Origin: Nostoc sp. 106C
Lineage (GTDB): Bacteria; Cyanobacteriota; Cyanobacteriia; Cyanobacteriales; Nostocaceae
Assembly: GCF_002154725.1 (NCBI RefSeq)
Contig: NZ_MTAW01000087.1
Location: 1-64,000 of the forward strand
Direction of reading: 5' to 3'
Length of the DNA stretch: 64,000 nt
Below the pieces are notes generated by a model, which did no database searches, had not been told where the DNA came from, and saw only the letters and a list, made by a program, of their open reading frames with translations. Shown here piece after piece: positions 33,133 through 41,415 of this stretch. A program made the translations under genes and the position numbers. How positions within the stretch are numbered: position 1 is the stretch's first letter; every line of letters starts with the position of its first letter.

Positions 33133-33945
33133 TCACTTTCTAGAAATTTCAAACTTCTGTAATTGCTGCTGATAGTAAGTTCTTAATTGAGCAATTGATT
33201 TAGGATTTTGATTGTACGAATTGCAAATAAGACTGGCCCATACCCTACCTACTTTACATACAGCAGTATCAAACCTTCCTGCTTCAACATCATTTAAGGC
33301 ATTATTACGACGAATATATTCAATTGCCATCTTGTCCTGAGAAGCTGGACTAAAATCTTTTAAGTTTAACTTTGGCTGAAGGTCATACCAACTTATATCC
33401 AACATTTGATAAGCACCAGCCGCAGTCGAACAAACATTTTTACCATTAATAGGAGCGCACTGTTTCTTTAACGGATGTGTAGAAAAATTATTAAAAGTTC
33501 CGTTAAATACTAACTTGCGATAACTTTCTGGCTCACTGGTTCCTGTTTCTGCCCAACGAATTGTTGCTAGAAAAGCACTCAAACGTGGTGAATAAGAACT
33601 TGTATTAACTCTTCTTTTTAAACTATTTGACGACAATGAAGAAACACCAGTACTTTGAGAAATTGAAAAATAAATGCCTAACGTAATTAAAGAAGCAGTT
33701 GACAAATGAATGGGTTGAAAGCACGATATAAATTGGCGGCGAGGACTCAAAATCAATCCTACTAAACCACCAACAATAAACCCAAATTTCCAACTATCAA
33801 CTGCCTTACCGAAACTACGCACTTGGCAAACATTATCTGCACCCTTGGATACCAATCCACATGGCAGTGAAGCTACTCCATAGGAAAATGCAACAGAGCA
33901 GGCTGCACCAACCACACCTGATATAAAAATCGGTACAATTTGCAT
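33133..33945 (-). CDS. Lambda-R-type (GH104-like) peptidoglycan transglycosylase with membrane anchor
   Basis: The chosen ATG is at 33945; a TTG lies 12 bases upstream. The ~270-residue protein has two or three hydrophobic segments in its first 95 residues. A C-terminal lysozyme-like domain follows: FLATIRWAETGTSEPESYRK holds the catalytic Glu, CSTAAGAYQMLDISWYDLQP the family block, and DFSPASQDKMAIEYIRRNNA the third. This is the lambda endolysin R fold. As a membrane-tethered enzyme it would open the peptidoglycan locally, as VirB1-type proteins do for conjugation. It is 9 bases upstream of the FtsK-like gene. Confidence 0.8.
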   Translation of the reverse strand: MQIVPIFISGVVGAACSVAFSYGVASLPCGLVSKGADNVCQVRSFGKAVDSWKFGFIVGGLVGLILSPRRQFISCFQPIHLSTASLITLGIYFSISQSTGVSSLSSNSLKRRVNTSSYSPRLSAFLATIRWAETGTSEPESYRKLVFNGTFNNFSTHPLKKQCAPINGKNVCSTAAGAYQMLDISWYDLQPKLNLKDFSPASQDKMAIEYIRRNNALNDVEAGRFDTAVCKVGRVWASLICNSYNQNPKSIAQLRTYYQQQLQKFEISRK

Positions 33946-33971
33946 TACTACTGCCAATAGCTAAATGACTT

Positions 33972-34622
33972 TCAACGATTAGCTAAATACTCGTGTAAAT
34001 AAGGACGGGGGTTCTGCGCTACACCATCAACGTGAACTTCAAAATGTAAATGCGGCCCCGTCGAAAACCCCGTACTACCTACTGCTGCAATCATCTGCCC
34101 ACGGACAACTTGTTGTCCCTGCTGCACATACAGCTGACTGGCATGACCGTAGAGAGTAGATAAACTTCCCTGATGCTGAATAACAACTGCTTTGCCGTAA
34201 CCATCCTTGTCACCTGCAAAAATTACTCGACCAGCATCAACCGCATAAATTGGAGTACCCTTGGCTGCGCCAAAATCAATTCCCCTGTGAAACTTGCGAT
34301 CGCCTGTAATGGGGTGTGTCCGCCAACCAAATTCACTAGTTACAGGAGTACCAGCCGCAGTAGGAAAAGCAATTCGACCGTTATTTAAAAACTTATTACT
34401 AACAACAGTTCTAGGTAGTATTAGATTCTGGAGAGATTTAATTAACAGTTGAGATTCAATCCATCCAGAAACCTGGGGAATGACCATAGCTGCAATGACA
34501 ACTGAGGTGGCGATCGCATATCTCCAACTTTCACTCGAATTAGTATCGGCTGTCTCATCCAAACTAGTTACAGTCGAATTACTAACCTCCTTTTTACCGT
34601 CAGTTTCAAAGATTATTCGCAT
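33972..34622 (-). CDS. M23 (LytM-type) peptidoglycan endopeptidase with N-terminal membrane helix
   Basis: The start is the ATG at 34622, five bases after the upstream gene's end; longer in-frame readings overlap that gene. The 216-residue protein has one membrane helix (about 35-52) and a C-terminal M23 domain: SEFGWRTHPITG, FHRGIDFGAAKG with zinc ligands H112 and D116, LYGHASQLYVQQG with H160, and STGPHLHFEV with H191/H193. All ligands are intact, so active endopeptidase is expected in the periplasm. Together with the lysozyme it supplies both glycan and peptide cutting. Confidence 0.85.
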   Translation of the reverse strand: MRIIFETDGKKEVSNSTVTSLDETADTNSSESWRYAIATSVVIAAMVIPQVSGWIESQLLIKSLQNLILPRTVVSNKFLNNGRIAFPTAAGTPVTSEFGWRTHPITGDRKFHRGIDFGAAKGTPIYAVDAGRVIFAGDKDGYGKAVVIQHQGSLSTLYGHASQLYVQQGQQVVRGQMIAAVGSTGFSTGPHLHFEVHVDGVAQNPRPYLHEYLANR

Positions 34623-34626
34623 TGCC

Positions 34627-34968
34627 TCAACGCCTTTTTGCATTAGCAGGAGAAACCTGCCAACAACCAATCTTTGCAGTACTCAATACTTCCTCAAAAT
34701 CATTCTGAGCTACACGGCAATCAGGAGAATTTAGTCCATCTCCTGATGTTGCAGATTCCTTAACTTTAGGGGAATAGCGAGTAGAGACAGGATTAGAAGA
34801 TATATTCACACTAGGTGCAGCAGTTGAAACAGCAGCTGGCGATAAAAATTGAAGCTTTTGTGCTAATGCCATAGCATTACGCCAGTTATAAAACTGCAAA
34901 TACCCCGGTTGCAAGATATCTGTAATCCACACCAGCAGTACGAACCAAAAAATTGCCTTTACCCACAT
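34627..34968 (-). CDS. Small secreted or anchored protein of the transfer-like cluster
   Basis: A 113-residue protein with an N-terminal hydrophobic helix (WVKAIFWFVLLVWITDIL), then a Ser/Ala/Thr-rich polar region and a short C-terminal part (SPDCRVAQNDFEEVLSTAKI). Its start codon overlaps the stop of the upstream gene (TAATG), so it is translationally coupled. Topology suggests a periplasmic tail. No family recognised. Confidence 0.6.
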   Translation of the reverse strand: MWVKAIFWFVLLVWITDILQPGYLQFYNWRNAMALAQKLQFLSPAAVSTAAPSVNISSNPVSTRYSPKVKESATSGDGLNSPDCRVAQNDFEEVLSTAKIGCWQVSPANAKRR

Positions 34969-35456
34969 TAATCCAATTGCTTAACCACAGGCAGGGCAAA
35001 AGAAGGAACTTCTTTGGGTACAACTTCAATCTTCTTCCCAGCTGCATATCCTGGCCCGGTGTAACTGCCATTAAGGAGAAAATTCAACAGCATTATTAAT
35101 AACCACACTCCTACAGCAGCGACACCCACAGGAGATTTAATTACATCAGATAAAAAATATACTGGATACCAGCCAAATCTCCAGGGATTTTGCGGGTGTA
35201 GCCGATGTGCTTTCCAAGTCTCAATATAGGGAATTTCTATCTGAGGAACTCTCGGCTTATAGGCAGTAGGTGCATTAACATACCTAACTTCTACGGGTTG
35301 AGTATCATAAGTGGTCATAGGAGAAACGCTAGGTTGCTGATTTACCATTCCTCCTTGCTGTACCTGCTGTAACATATTTTGCAACCGATTGGCAGGCACA
35401 ATTGCTCTACCTTCAGAATAATCAACATCAAAATTACGGCGTTGATTTCTACTCAT
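34968..35456 (-). CDS. Single-pass membrane protein of the transfer-like cluster
   Basis: A 162-residue protein with a Pro/Gln-rich cytoplasmic-looking N-terminal half and one membrane helix near 112-132 (GVAAVGVWLLIMLLNFLLN), followed by a short basic/proline tail. It is coupled to the next gene through a TAATG overlap. It has no recognised domain. Confidence 0.6.
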   Translation of the reverse strand: MSRNQRRNFDVDYSEGRAIVPANRLQNMLQQVQQGGMVNQQPSVSPMTTYDTQPVEVRYVNAPTAYKPRVPQIEIPYIETWKAHRLHPQNPWRFGWYPVYFLSDVIKSPVGVAAVGVWLLIMLLNFLLNGSYTGPGYAAGKKIEVVPKEVPSFALPVVKQLD

Positions 35457-35478
35457 AATATGACCTCAAATTAACTAA

Positions 35479-36045
35479 CTAGCTGGCGGGTTTATTATTT
35501 ATTTGGGAGTTAGTATCTTCCCAAAAATCTTCATCTTGAAGTTGGGCGTAAAACTCTTCTGGAGATAACATTTCAGGTTGATTTTGCACTCCATCTTCAA
35601 CAAACTGACTACTATCTACTCGCCCTAATCCAGAAACAGCAGAACGAGGAGAAAATTGAACAACATTTTTAGCAGAAAACTCGTTATTAAATCTCATCCC
35701 AGGAGGCGAAACTGGGGGAGGTAAGGAAGGCTGAATATCAGTATTAGAAACACCAACATGAAGTTGTTGATTGCCAGAATTGCCGAAGTTATCAGACACT
35801 GCATCTGTTTCTTCAACTGCATTGTTATAGTCAGAAATTCCCCAACCCAAAAAACAAGCAAATCCAGCCAAAAATATAACTGCACTCATCCAATGCACCT
35901 CTGAATTGGGAGATGGCATCATCTCAATCGTTGTCCGAGTTGAACCTTCCAGGGTAGTACGAATAGGGGTACGTTTGACTGCCGCTACAACATTGAGCGA
36001 ACACAAAGCTATGCAAATTATCGCAGCAGCAAACTTGACATACAT
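35479..36045 (-). CDS. Membrane protein with signal-like N-terminus
   Basis: A 188-residue protein. A hydrophobic N-terminus (FAAAIICIALCSLNVVAAV) looks like a signal peptide or first helix, and a second helix lies near 52-72 (WMSAVIFLAGFACFLGWGI). The remaining ~110 residues are polar and end in an acidic region (SPEEFYAQLQDEDFWED). The gene lies 4 bases from its upstream neighbour. Unknown family; presumably structural in the envelope complex. Confidence 0.6.
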   Translation of the reverse strand: MYVKFAAAIICIALCSLNVVAAVKRTPIRTTLEGSTRTTIEMMPSPNSEVHWMSAVIFLAGFACFLGWGISDYNNAVEETDAVSDNFGNSGNQQLHVGVSNTDIQPSLPPPVSPPGMRFNNEFSAKNVVQFSPRSAVSGLGRVDSSQFVEDGVQNQPEMLSPEEFYAQLQDEDFWEDTNSQINNKPAS

Positions 36046-36049
36046 GACA

Positions 36050-36892
36050 TCACTCCCCTGATTTATTAACAGGCTTTCTATTAGGAATTGGATTAGGTAA
36101 TTGCTTCTTCATTTGTTGGAGATATATTCGCCTTTCCTCCTCCTTCTGGCGTATTTTCTCGCGGATGTCTGCCACCTGTGCCATCTGCTCTACTGGGTCT
36201 AAATACCCCCGCGCCCGTAACAGCTGCGCCTGTGCAAGCGAGTATGGTTCTTGAGCATTCCTAATCTGAATTAGCATTTGATTCAGATCGACCGATGGTT
36301 GAGATTCCAAATTCTGGGCGTAATCAATCGCCTCTAATTTACCCAAGATCAAAACAGCAGCAGCCCCGGTTGGTATCTTCTCCTCAACTTTCGTACCATC
36401 GGTTTTGCGGTATCCCCAATAAAAACTATTATTTCCAGAAGCCGCTTCTAGTAAAACATCCAGCGAGTTGAACTTAACTATCTCCAGTGCTGGCATATAG
36501 TGAAGGCGGTAAAATCCAGATTTCTCATTAGCCTGCATTCTGGATATTTCACCCCGCAATTGCTGTCCCCACAATGCCGCCGCTAACTGTCGCCAGCCTG
36601 TAAGAGTAGGCGCACCTTCTACCGAGGAGTAACTGGATAGATGGTCTATATTGTAGTCAGTACGGGAAAGCTTTTCTAAGTACACTTCTCGAATTTGGGC
36701 AACTTGCGCCTTTACTTGCTGTACCTCCGATATCTGATTACCTGGAATTTGTTGCTTCCATCCAACCATTAATGCAACCGCCCCTATAACAGACAACGCA
36801 CTAACAGTCGAACAAACCGTCCACAGGGTGACATTTACCTTTTGTCTTCTTCGATTTGGTTGTTTATTTCGCACAGGTGTAGGAGTAAACAT
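36050..36892 (-). CDS. Membrane-anchored periplasmic protein of the transfer-like cluster
   Basis: A 280-residue protein with a basic N-terminus, one membrane helix (about 22-44, LWTVCSTVSALSVIGAVALM) and a helical domain outside the membrane. It holds a VQQVKAQVAQIREVYLEKL-like helix, a central globular part (NSFYWGYRKTDGTKVEEKIP) and a C-terminal Lys/Arg/Gln-rich coiled coil. GAGGGG precedes the ATG. The architecture recalls bitopic assembly proteins of secretion or pilus systems, but no named family is evident. Confidence 0.6.
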   Translation of the reverse strand: MFTPTPVRNKQPNRRRQKVNVTLWTVCSTVSALSVIGAVALMVGWKQQIPGNQISEVQQVKAQVAQIREVYLEKLSRTDYNIDHLSSYSSVEGAPTLTGWRQLAAALWGQQLRGEISRMQANEKSGFYRLHYMPALEIVKFNSLDVLLEAASGNNSFYWGYRKTDGTKVEEKIPTGAAAVLILGKLEAIDYAQNLESQPSVDLNQMLIQIRNAQEPYSLAQAQLLRARGYLDPVEQMAQVADIREKIRQKEEERRIYLQQMKKQLPNPIPNRKPVNKSGE

Positions 36893-36902
36893 AATTTACC
36901 CC

Positions 36903-37121
36903 TCACGTATTATCAACAACCAACTGCAACTGAGGGCGCTTGTTTAACTCGCGGGCGATCGCAATTCCTGCACCACCCACAACTATCCCGGTTAGTAGTA
37001 ACAGAGGGTGCAAGGCAAGCGTGGCCCCCACTCCCAATAGTTGTCCTACCATCCCAGAAACACCCAAGTTCATTAACAAACCACCCGCAGTGTTAACCAA
37101 AAAGTCAAATGCTGCACTCAT
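36903..37121 (-). CDS. Small glycine-rich membrane protein
   Basis: The start is the ATG at 37121, with GGGAG just upstream; a TTG start would overlap the preceding gene. The ~72-residue protein has two hydrophobic, glycine-rich segments (about 10-35 and 40-60, LLLTGIVVGGAGIAIARELN). It resembles pilin-like or VirB2-like small subunits in size and topology only. Confidence 0.55.
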   Translation of the reverse strand: MSAAFDFLVNTAGGLLMNLGVSGMVGQLLGVGATLALHPLLLLTGIVVGGAGIAIARELNKRPQLQLVVDNT

Positions 37122-37123
37122 AC

Positions 37124-37372
37124 CTACTCCCTGGTAAACCAAATAACTACTAGTGCCAGAATCAAACCAACTAATTCACCTATGCCTACACCTACCAAAA
37201 TTGGCTGTATGCTGTAAATCTCCTGTTTATCCTGCGTTGGGGGAATCGCTACCCATGTCCCAACCACAGTACCAGTTACTATTGAGAGTAAATTTATACC
37301 AACTGCTTGGGTAGATGTTTTTCTCAAATTAAGTAAACTCTCATCCCGTATTCGATAGCAGATGGGTAGCAT
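37124..37372 (-). CDS. Small two-helix membrane protein
   Basis: An 82-residue protein with two hydrophobic segments (about 22-45 and 55-78, GVGIGELVGLILALVVIWF). It lies 8 bases from its upstream neighbour and 2 bases before the next gene, so it is in the same operon. Paired with the following small membrane protein it could form a VirB2/VirB3-like pair; this is speculative. Confidence 0.55.
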   Translation of the reverse strand: MLPICYRIRDESLLNLRKTSTQAVGINLLSIVTGTVVGTWVAIPPTQDKQEIYSIQPILVGVGIGELVGLILALVVIWFTRE

Positions 37373-37380
37373 CTGGCTAA

Positions 37381-38001
37381 CTATTTCTTCGGAGATTGCC
37401 CGGTTTTCGGCTGCGAGGACTTCAACTGTCTCGGCTGCGGTGTCGATGTACTGACCAACAGTGGATGAGTCTCTTCCCCCCAGTTCACCTTGCCGAAAAA
37501 ATCGTTATCAATACGCGAATTGATTCGCTCTTGCGCCTGGTCGTAACCAGATGGAACAGAAGTATTACCTTCAGCCAGCGAACTACTGCCATGAAAAACA
37601 AATTCTTCTAGAGCAAGTGTGGAAGATTCAAGCACCACTTTATGGCGTAATTCTCCTAACTGAATTCCCCTATCAGCATCCCGGTAAAGTATTCCTACAA
37701 AACTATCAGGGGAAGCTTGTTCTGGATCTACGCCAAATCGCTGTTTAATATACTCGCGCTTGTCGAACTTATGTTCGCCTACTTCTGATTTGCGATCGCG
37801 CATTGCAATCAAGTGCTGGGCAGCTTCTTCCAAGGACATACCTTCACGAGAAGCTATCTCTTTAAGTTGAACTAATTGCTGTTCGATTGTTTCGTCAAGC
37901 GTATCATTTGGCTGTAAAGCTAAATCTAACAACCGACAGCAGGTACGTACTACATCAGGCGACACCTGCAAAGTCTCTGCTACTTTGTTGATATGCTTCA
38001 T
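37381..38001 (-). CDS. Hypothetical soluble protein, second gene of the transfer-like operon
   Basis: Starts at the ATG 38001; a TTG nine bases upstream leaves no ribosome-site spacing. The ~206-residue protein has a helical N-terminal half (INKVAETLQVSPDVVRTCCR, and GMSLEEAAQHLIAMRDRK) that may be a helix-turn-helix, and a polar, Ser/Pro-rich C-terminus. The gene overlaps the end of the HTH gene upstream by 47 bases, an unusually long overlap that indicates coupling. Possibly a regulator or adaptor. Family not recognised. Confidence 0.6.
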   Translation of the reverse strand: MKHINKVAETLQVSPDVVRTCCRLLDLALQPNDTLDETIEQQLVQLKEIASREGMSLEEAAQHLIAMRDRKSEVGEHKFDKREYIKQRFGVDPEQASPDSFVGILYRDADRGIQLGELRHKVVLESSTLALEEFVFHGSSSLAEGNTSVPSGYDQAQERINSRIDNDFFGKVNWGEETHPLLVSTSTPQPRQLKSSQPKTGQSPKK

Positions 38002-38353
38002 TGCGCTCAATTCTCCTAATTACTGATTGCACAATTGGGTTGTTTTTTTCTTCATCAGATATATGCTTGGTCAAAAAGTTATAAAGGGTTAAGCCATTAA
38101 CTTTTTGTAAATAAGCATCTAAACCACCAGCAGGAATTACTTGCTGTAAATATTCCTTATACGTCAACCGCCGAATTTTGGTAGCAACATAGAAAACATC
38201 AGCAATCTCAACTGTTGCTGCATCAAAATATCCTCCCCGCTTTCGCGGTTTTACTATACCGGCATAGGGATACCACTTTTGTAAAGCAGAGATTGAAATC
38301 CCGTACCTTTCGGCAAGTGTTTTTTGGGTGTAGATAACGTTTTCACATACCAT
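37955..38353 (-). CDS. MerR-like helix-turn-helix regulator heading the transfer-like operon
   Basis: Starts at the ATG 38353 (a TTG lies 15 bases upstream). The ~132-residue protein begins with a winged-helix-like HTH: YTQKTLAERYGISISALQKW then YPYAGIVKPRKRGGYFDAAT, the MerR-type recognition helix and wing. The C-terminal half is helical (YNFLTKHISDEEKNNPIVQS). As first gene of the minus-strand series, with an extended palindrome about 60-110 bases upstream, it is likely the operon's autoregulator. Confidence 0.65.
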   Translation of the reverse strand: MVCENVIYTQKTLAERYGISISALQKWYPYAGIVKPRKRGGYFDAATVEIADVFYVATKIRRLTYKEYLQQVIPAGGLDAYLQKVNGLTLYNFLTKHISDEEKNNPIVQSVIRRIERNEAYQQSSRDFAGVA

Positions 38354-38368
38354 CAAACTCAATTCCAA

Positions 38369-38769
38369 GTAAAAGACAACATCAATGAGAAGCGAATTAA
38401 ACTAGCAAATTACTAAACTGTTTGTAAATTAGAAAATAATTTACCAAATATGCCAGTTTAGTACAGGTATAGCTCAACTCAAATACACCTATATTTCAAC
38501 CTATCTCCAAATAAACTGCACACTAGCCAAGTTACATACTGCCTGTTGATAATGCAAGCACGTTTGTATATATGAGTAAATAAATAGAAAAAATAACTGT
38601 TTAGGTAAGAAATTCTTCTTATAGAAACTTATAGCCACTAATAGATTTTATTCCGTACACTTATACCAATAAATAATTAAAAATTCGTAATTTTGTGGCA
38701 TCAAAGTTGCTAAAATATCTTGTTCATATGGGTAAAGTGGGAGGATAAGCTTTCTAACTTTTGAGAATG
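38369..38769. other. Intergenic region between the defence operon end and the transfer-like operon start
   Basis: About 400 AT-rich bases. The right part (up to 38769) receives the end of the defence operon. The left part holds the promoter region of the MerR-like gene, including the nested palindrome at 38412-38462. No gene is seen. No clear terminator follows the cysteine desulfurase gene. Confidence 0.45.
38412..38462. promoter_or_regulatory. Nested palindrome upstream of the MerR-like gene (candidate operator)
   Basis: ACTAAACTG (38412-38420) is inverted as CAGTTTAGT (38454-38462). Inside, TAAATTA and TAATTTA form a second inverted pair around GAAAA, flanked by TTTG and CAAA. The whole makes an imperfect 51-base palindrome. 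Its distance from the regulator's start suits autoregulation. Confidence 0.5.
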
Positions 38770-39936
38770 CTAAGACTGAAAAAACATGACTGGACGAGTT
38801 AAATGGACTACTGATGATAAAATTTCTGCTGCCTGTTCGATTTCAAAGCAATTTGTAAATTTACCTATGCCAATACGCAGTGCCCCTTCAATAACTTCTA
38901 TTGGTAAACCCATAGCTTGAAGAACATGAGAAGGTGTTTCTACACCAGATGAGCAAGCGGAACCTGTAGAGATAGCTAGTTTATTACGGACTCTAGCAAT
39001 GATTACACTGTTAGGAACATCAGGAATGGAGATATGGAGGTTGCCAGATAAGCGAGAGCTAACATCACTATTGATGATTAAACCAGGGATTTTACTTAGT
39101 AACAGGCTTTGTAATTTATCTCTCAGTTCAGCGATCACTTTTTCATCTTCTTCCATTTCTAGCAGTCGTAAGCGACAGGCTTCTCCCAACCCAACAATAC
39201 CAGGAACATTGAGAGTACCTGACCTGAGTCCTTTTTGATGTCCACCACCAAATAAAATGGGATTAAGTTGATATCCTTTTCTTACAACCAAAGCTCCTGA
39301 GCCTTTTGGCCCGTAGAGTTTATGAGCAGAAATCGCTAGGTAGGTGATGCCCCATTCTTCAAAATTTATGGGGATTTTTCCTACAGCTTGGGAAGCATCA
39401 CATAAAAAAGGAATTTTATATTTTTGAGCTATTTTTCCAACTTCTTGGATAGGATAAATGTTGCCTATTTCATTGTTGGCTGCCATCACAGATAGCAGTG
39501 ACAGCCCTGATGCACAAACTTTTTCTACATTGTCTAAGTCTAATCTGCCTTTTGAATCAATTTGCAAATTTATAACTTCAGCTAGTTTTTTTTTCGATAA
39601 CGCATAACAAGTATCCAAAACAGCTTTGTGTTCAACTGGTAAGACAGCGATACGAGGTGTAGTTTTAGTAGTAGCATCAAAAGCTATGCTGCCTTGAATG
39701 GCTAGGTTGATACTTTCCGTAGCTCCTGATGTAAAAATTACTTCTTTAGGTGAAGCTCTTATTAATTTAGCAATGTATTTTGCGGCTTGAGATACAGCTT
39801 CTTCTGCCTCATCTCCGTAAGTATGGTCTATGCTGCTAGCATTACCAAATGCTGTGGTCATATAATACAGCATTTGGTCAGCTACTCTAGGGTCTACCGG
39901 AGTAGTTGAATGATAATCTAGATATATTATGTCCAT
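38770..39936 (-). CDS. sspA: Cysteine desulfurase of DNA phosphorothioation (SspA/DndA type)
   Basis: A 388-residue PLP enzyme of the NifS/IscS group: LDYHSTTPVDPRVADQM at the start, SGATESINLAIQG for PLP phosphate binding, FLCDASQAVGKIP, the Schiff-base lysine in AISAHKLYGPKG (K206), and the catalytic cysteine in ISTGSACSSGVETPSH (C328). It mobilises sulfur from cysteine for incorporation into the DNA backbone. It ends the long operon that carries sspB, sspC, sspD and sspE, so the DNA-modifying role is well supported by context. DndA and SspA are hard to separate by sequence; the SspB/C/D neighbours favour SspA. Confidence 0.85.
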   Translation of the reverse strand: MDIIYLDYHSTTPVDPRVADQMLYYMTTAFGNASSIDHTYGDEAEEAVSQAAKYIAKLIRASPKEVIFTSGATESINLAIQGSIAFDATTKTTPRIAVLPVEHKAVLDTCYALSKKKLAEVINLQIDSKGRLDLDNVEKVCASGLSLLSVMAANNEIGNIYPIQEVGKIAQKYKIPFLCDASQAVGKIPINFEEWGITYLAISAHKLYGPKGSGALVVRKGYQLNPILFGGGHQKGLRSGTLNVPGIVGLGEACRLRLLEMEEDEKVIAELRDKLQSLLLSKIPGLIINSDVSSRLSGNLHISIPDVPNSVIIARVRNKLAISTGSACSSGVETPSHVLQAMGLPIEVIEGALRIGIGKFTNCFEIEQAAEILSSVVHLTRPVMFFQS

Positions 39937-39945
39937 GCTTGATAA

Positions 39946-41415
39946 TCACTTGACCTCAACGTAAATTTCTCTACCAAATTGCTTAAATTCATCATCGAGA
40001 TGGTACAGTGAATTACGAATTGCTTGTCTAAGTTTTAGGGCTGGTTCCAAGCAATCACGCTGATAATCCATTAATGTCAACTTCAAATGCGGATATAGAA
40101 TTTTTAGAAAGCCTGAAGCTGCCTTCAAAATAGCATTTTGGTCACGAATAGTCGTATTTTTATCAAATTGTGTATGCTGTTGTGCATAGGACATAAAGCG
40201 ACCTTCTTGGCGTAAAGATAGTAAAGCTTCACCAAAGAAATCCATTTTTAAACCTACTTGAGAAGCTACCATTTCTCTTTTAAACTTGGGAATTTCCCAA
40301 CCGGGAATGATGCCAGTAAAACGGTCTAGTAATGCAGTTTCTGCAAAGAAATTGGGTAGGTTAATGATTAAATTATCTTCATTACGTGGTTGTAATTGTC
40401 CATTTATTTCTAGTAATTCTATATTTGCCAACATAACCAGAGAGCAGTCACTAGCAATATCAGCAAAGCCAGAGCGATTATAGCGACCACTGGCGAGATA
40501 ATTTTTTAGTGGTCCAATAACTTCGTCAGGGTTATCGAAAGTTAAGCTTTGAACTTCATCTAAAACTACAACATCATGACGACCAAGTAATCCGACTTCT
40601 TTAGTTCTGCCATTGATAAAAAGTTGGGCTGGAGTAACTTTACCTCCGCTAACTAAGGCAATTTTACTACTAATATTTTCAAAAACGAAACTTTTACCTG
40701 TACCTTTAGGAGCTAGTTCCATGATGTGAAAATTAGATTCCACTAATGGCAGTAATCTTGCTAGTATCCATGTTTTTGCTTGCTGGTCATAACTTGGATG
40801 TTCTGGGTTAAAACCCATCGAGCAAAATATTAGGTCGCGCCATTGTTGCGTGTTGAATTCATCTCGACAATCAGCATAAGCTTGTAAATCAACTTGAGAA
40901 CATTGAAATGGTTCAAAACCAATGACTTCTACTTTGCCATCAGAAAGCATGGATAAGCTGATTTTGCCCCATATCCCTTGTCGCAATAGCATTTTGTAGC
41001 GTTCGACAACCTGTGCGGCAATTTTACACTCTGTTAAATTTAGTGCAGGAATTTGGGCTGAAGGTTCAGGAATTAATTTTGGTTTTGATTTTGTTTGTTC
41101 TTCCAATCTGACACGTACTAACATTAAGGCGATGAGTTTTTGTACTTCTCCCTGAGTTAGATTGAAAATAATTTCATTGCGGTCATCTTTACGGGGAAAT
41201 GCTTTCTTGATAAAACTATTGACTTTTTCTAATTCTGTGAAAGTAAGTGTTCCCTCTCCTGGCACAATTTTATCAAGTAACCACTCGGCCACAAAACTTG
41301 GTATACCAATAGTACTTAATCCACTTGATGGCAATCTTGTTTTATCAATACAAAGATTGCCAAAAACATGACGAACTAAGTTATTATTATAAGCAAGTGC
41401 TTCACAAGAATTCAT
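39946..41415 (-). CDS. BrxL-like AAA+ ATPase, short form
   Basis: A 489-residue protein whose core reads ELAPKGTGKSFVFENISS (Walker A, G236-S242 region), then LVSGGKVTPAQLFINGRTKE, VGLLGRHDVVVLDEVQSL (Walker B D286/E287) and NYLASGRYNRSG, which is the BrxL pattern from BREX loci. BrxL is usually near 680 residues with a Lon-type C-terminal domain; that domain is not visible here. The N-terminal ~230 residues are helical. It overlaps the end of the PglZ gene by 14 bases and lies 9 bases before the cysteine desulfurase gene. Inferred role: DNA-bound AAA+ effector that blocks phage replication, working with PglZ in the phosphorothioation system. Confidence 0.75.
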   Translation of the reverse strand: MNSCEALAYNNNLVRHVFGNLCIDKTRLPSSGLSTIGIPSFVAEWLLDKIVPGEGTLTFTELEKVNSFIKKAFPRKDDRNEIIFNLTQGEVQKLIALMLVRVRLEEQTKSKPKLIPEPSAQIPALNLTECKIAAQVVERYKMLLRQGIWGKISLSMLSDGKVEVIGFEPFQCSQVDLQAYADCRDEFNTQQWRDLIFCSMGFNPEHPSYDQQAKTWILARLLPLVESNFHIMELAPKGTGKSFVFENISSKIALVSGGKVTPAQLFINGRTKEVGLLGRHDVVVLDEVQSLTFDNPDEVIGPLKNYLASGRYNRSGFADIASDCSLVMLANIELLEINGQLQPRNEDNLIINLPNFFAETALLDRFTGIIPGWEIPKFKREMVASQVGLKMDFFGEALLSLRQEGRFMSYAQQHTQFDKNTTIRDQNAILKAASGFLKILYPHLKLTLMDYQRDCLEPALKLRQAIRNSLYHLDDEFKQFGREIYVEVK

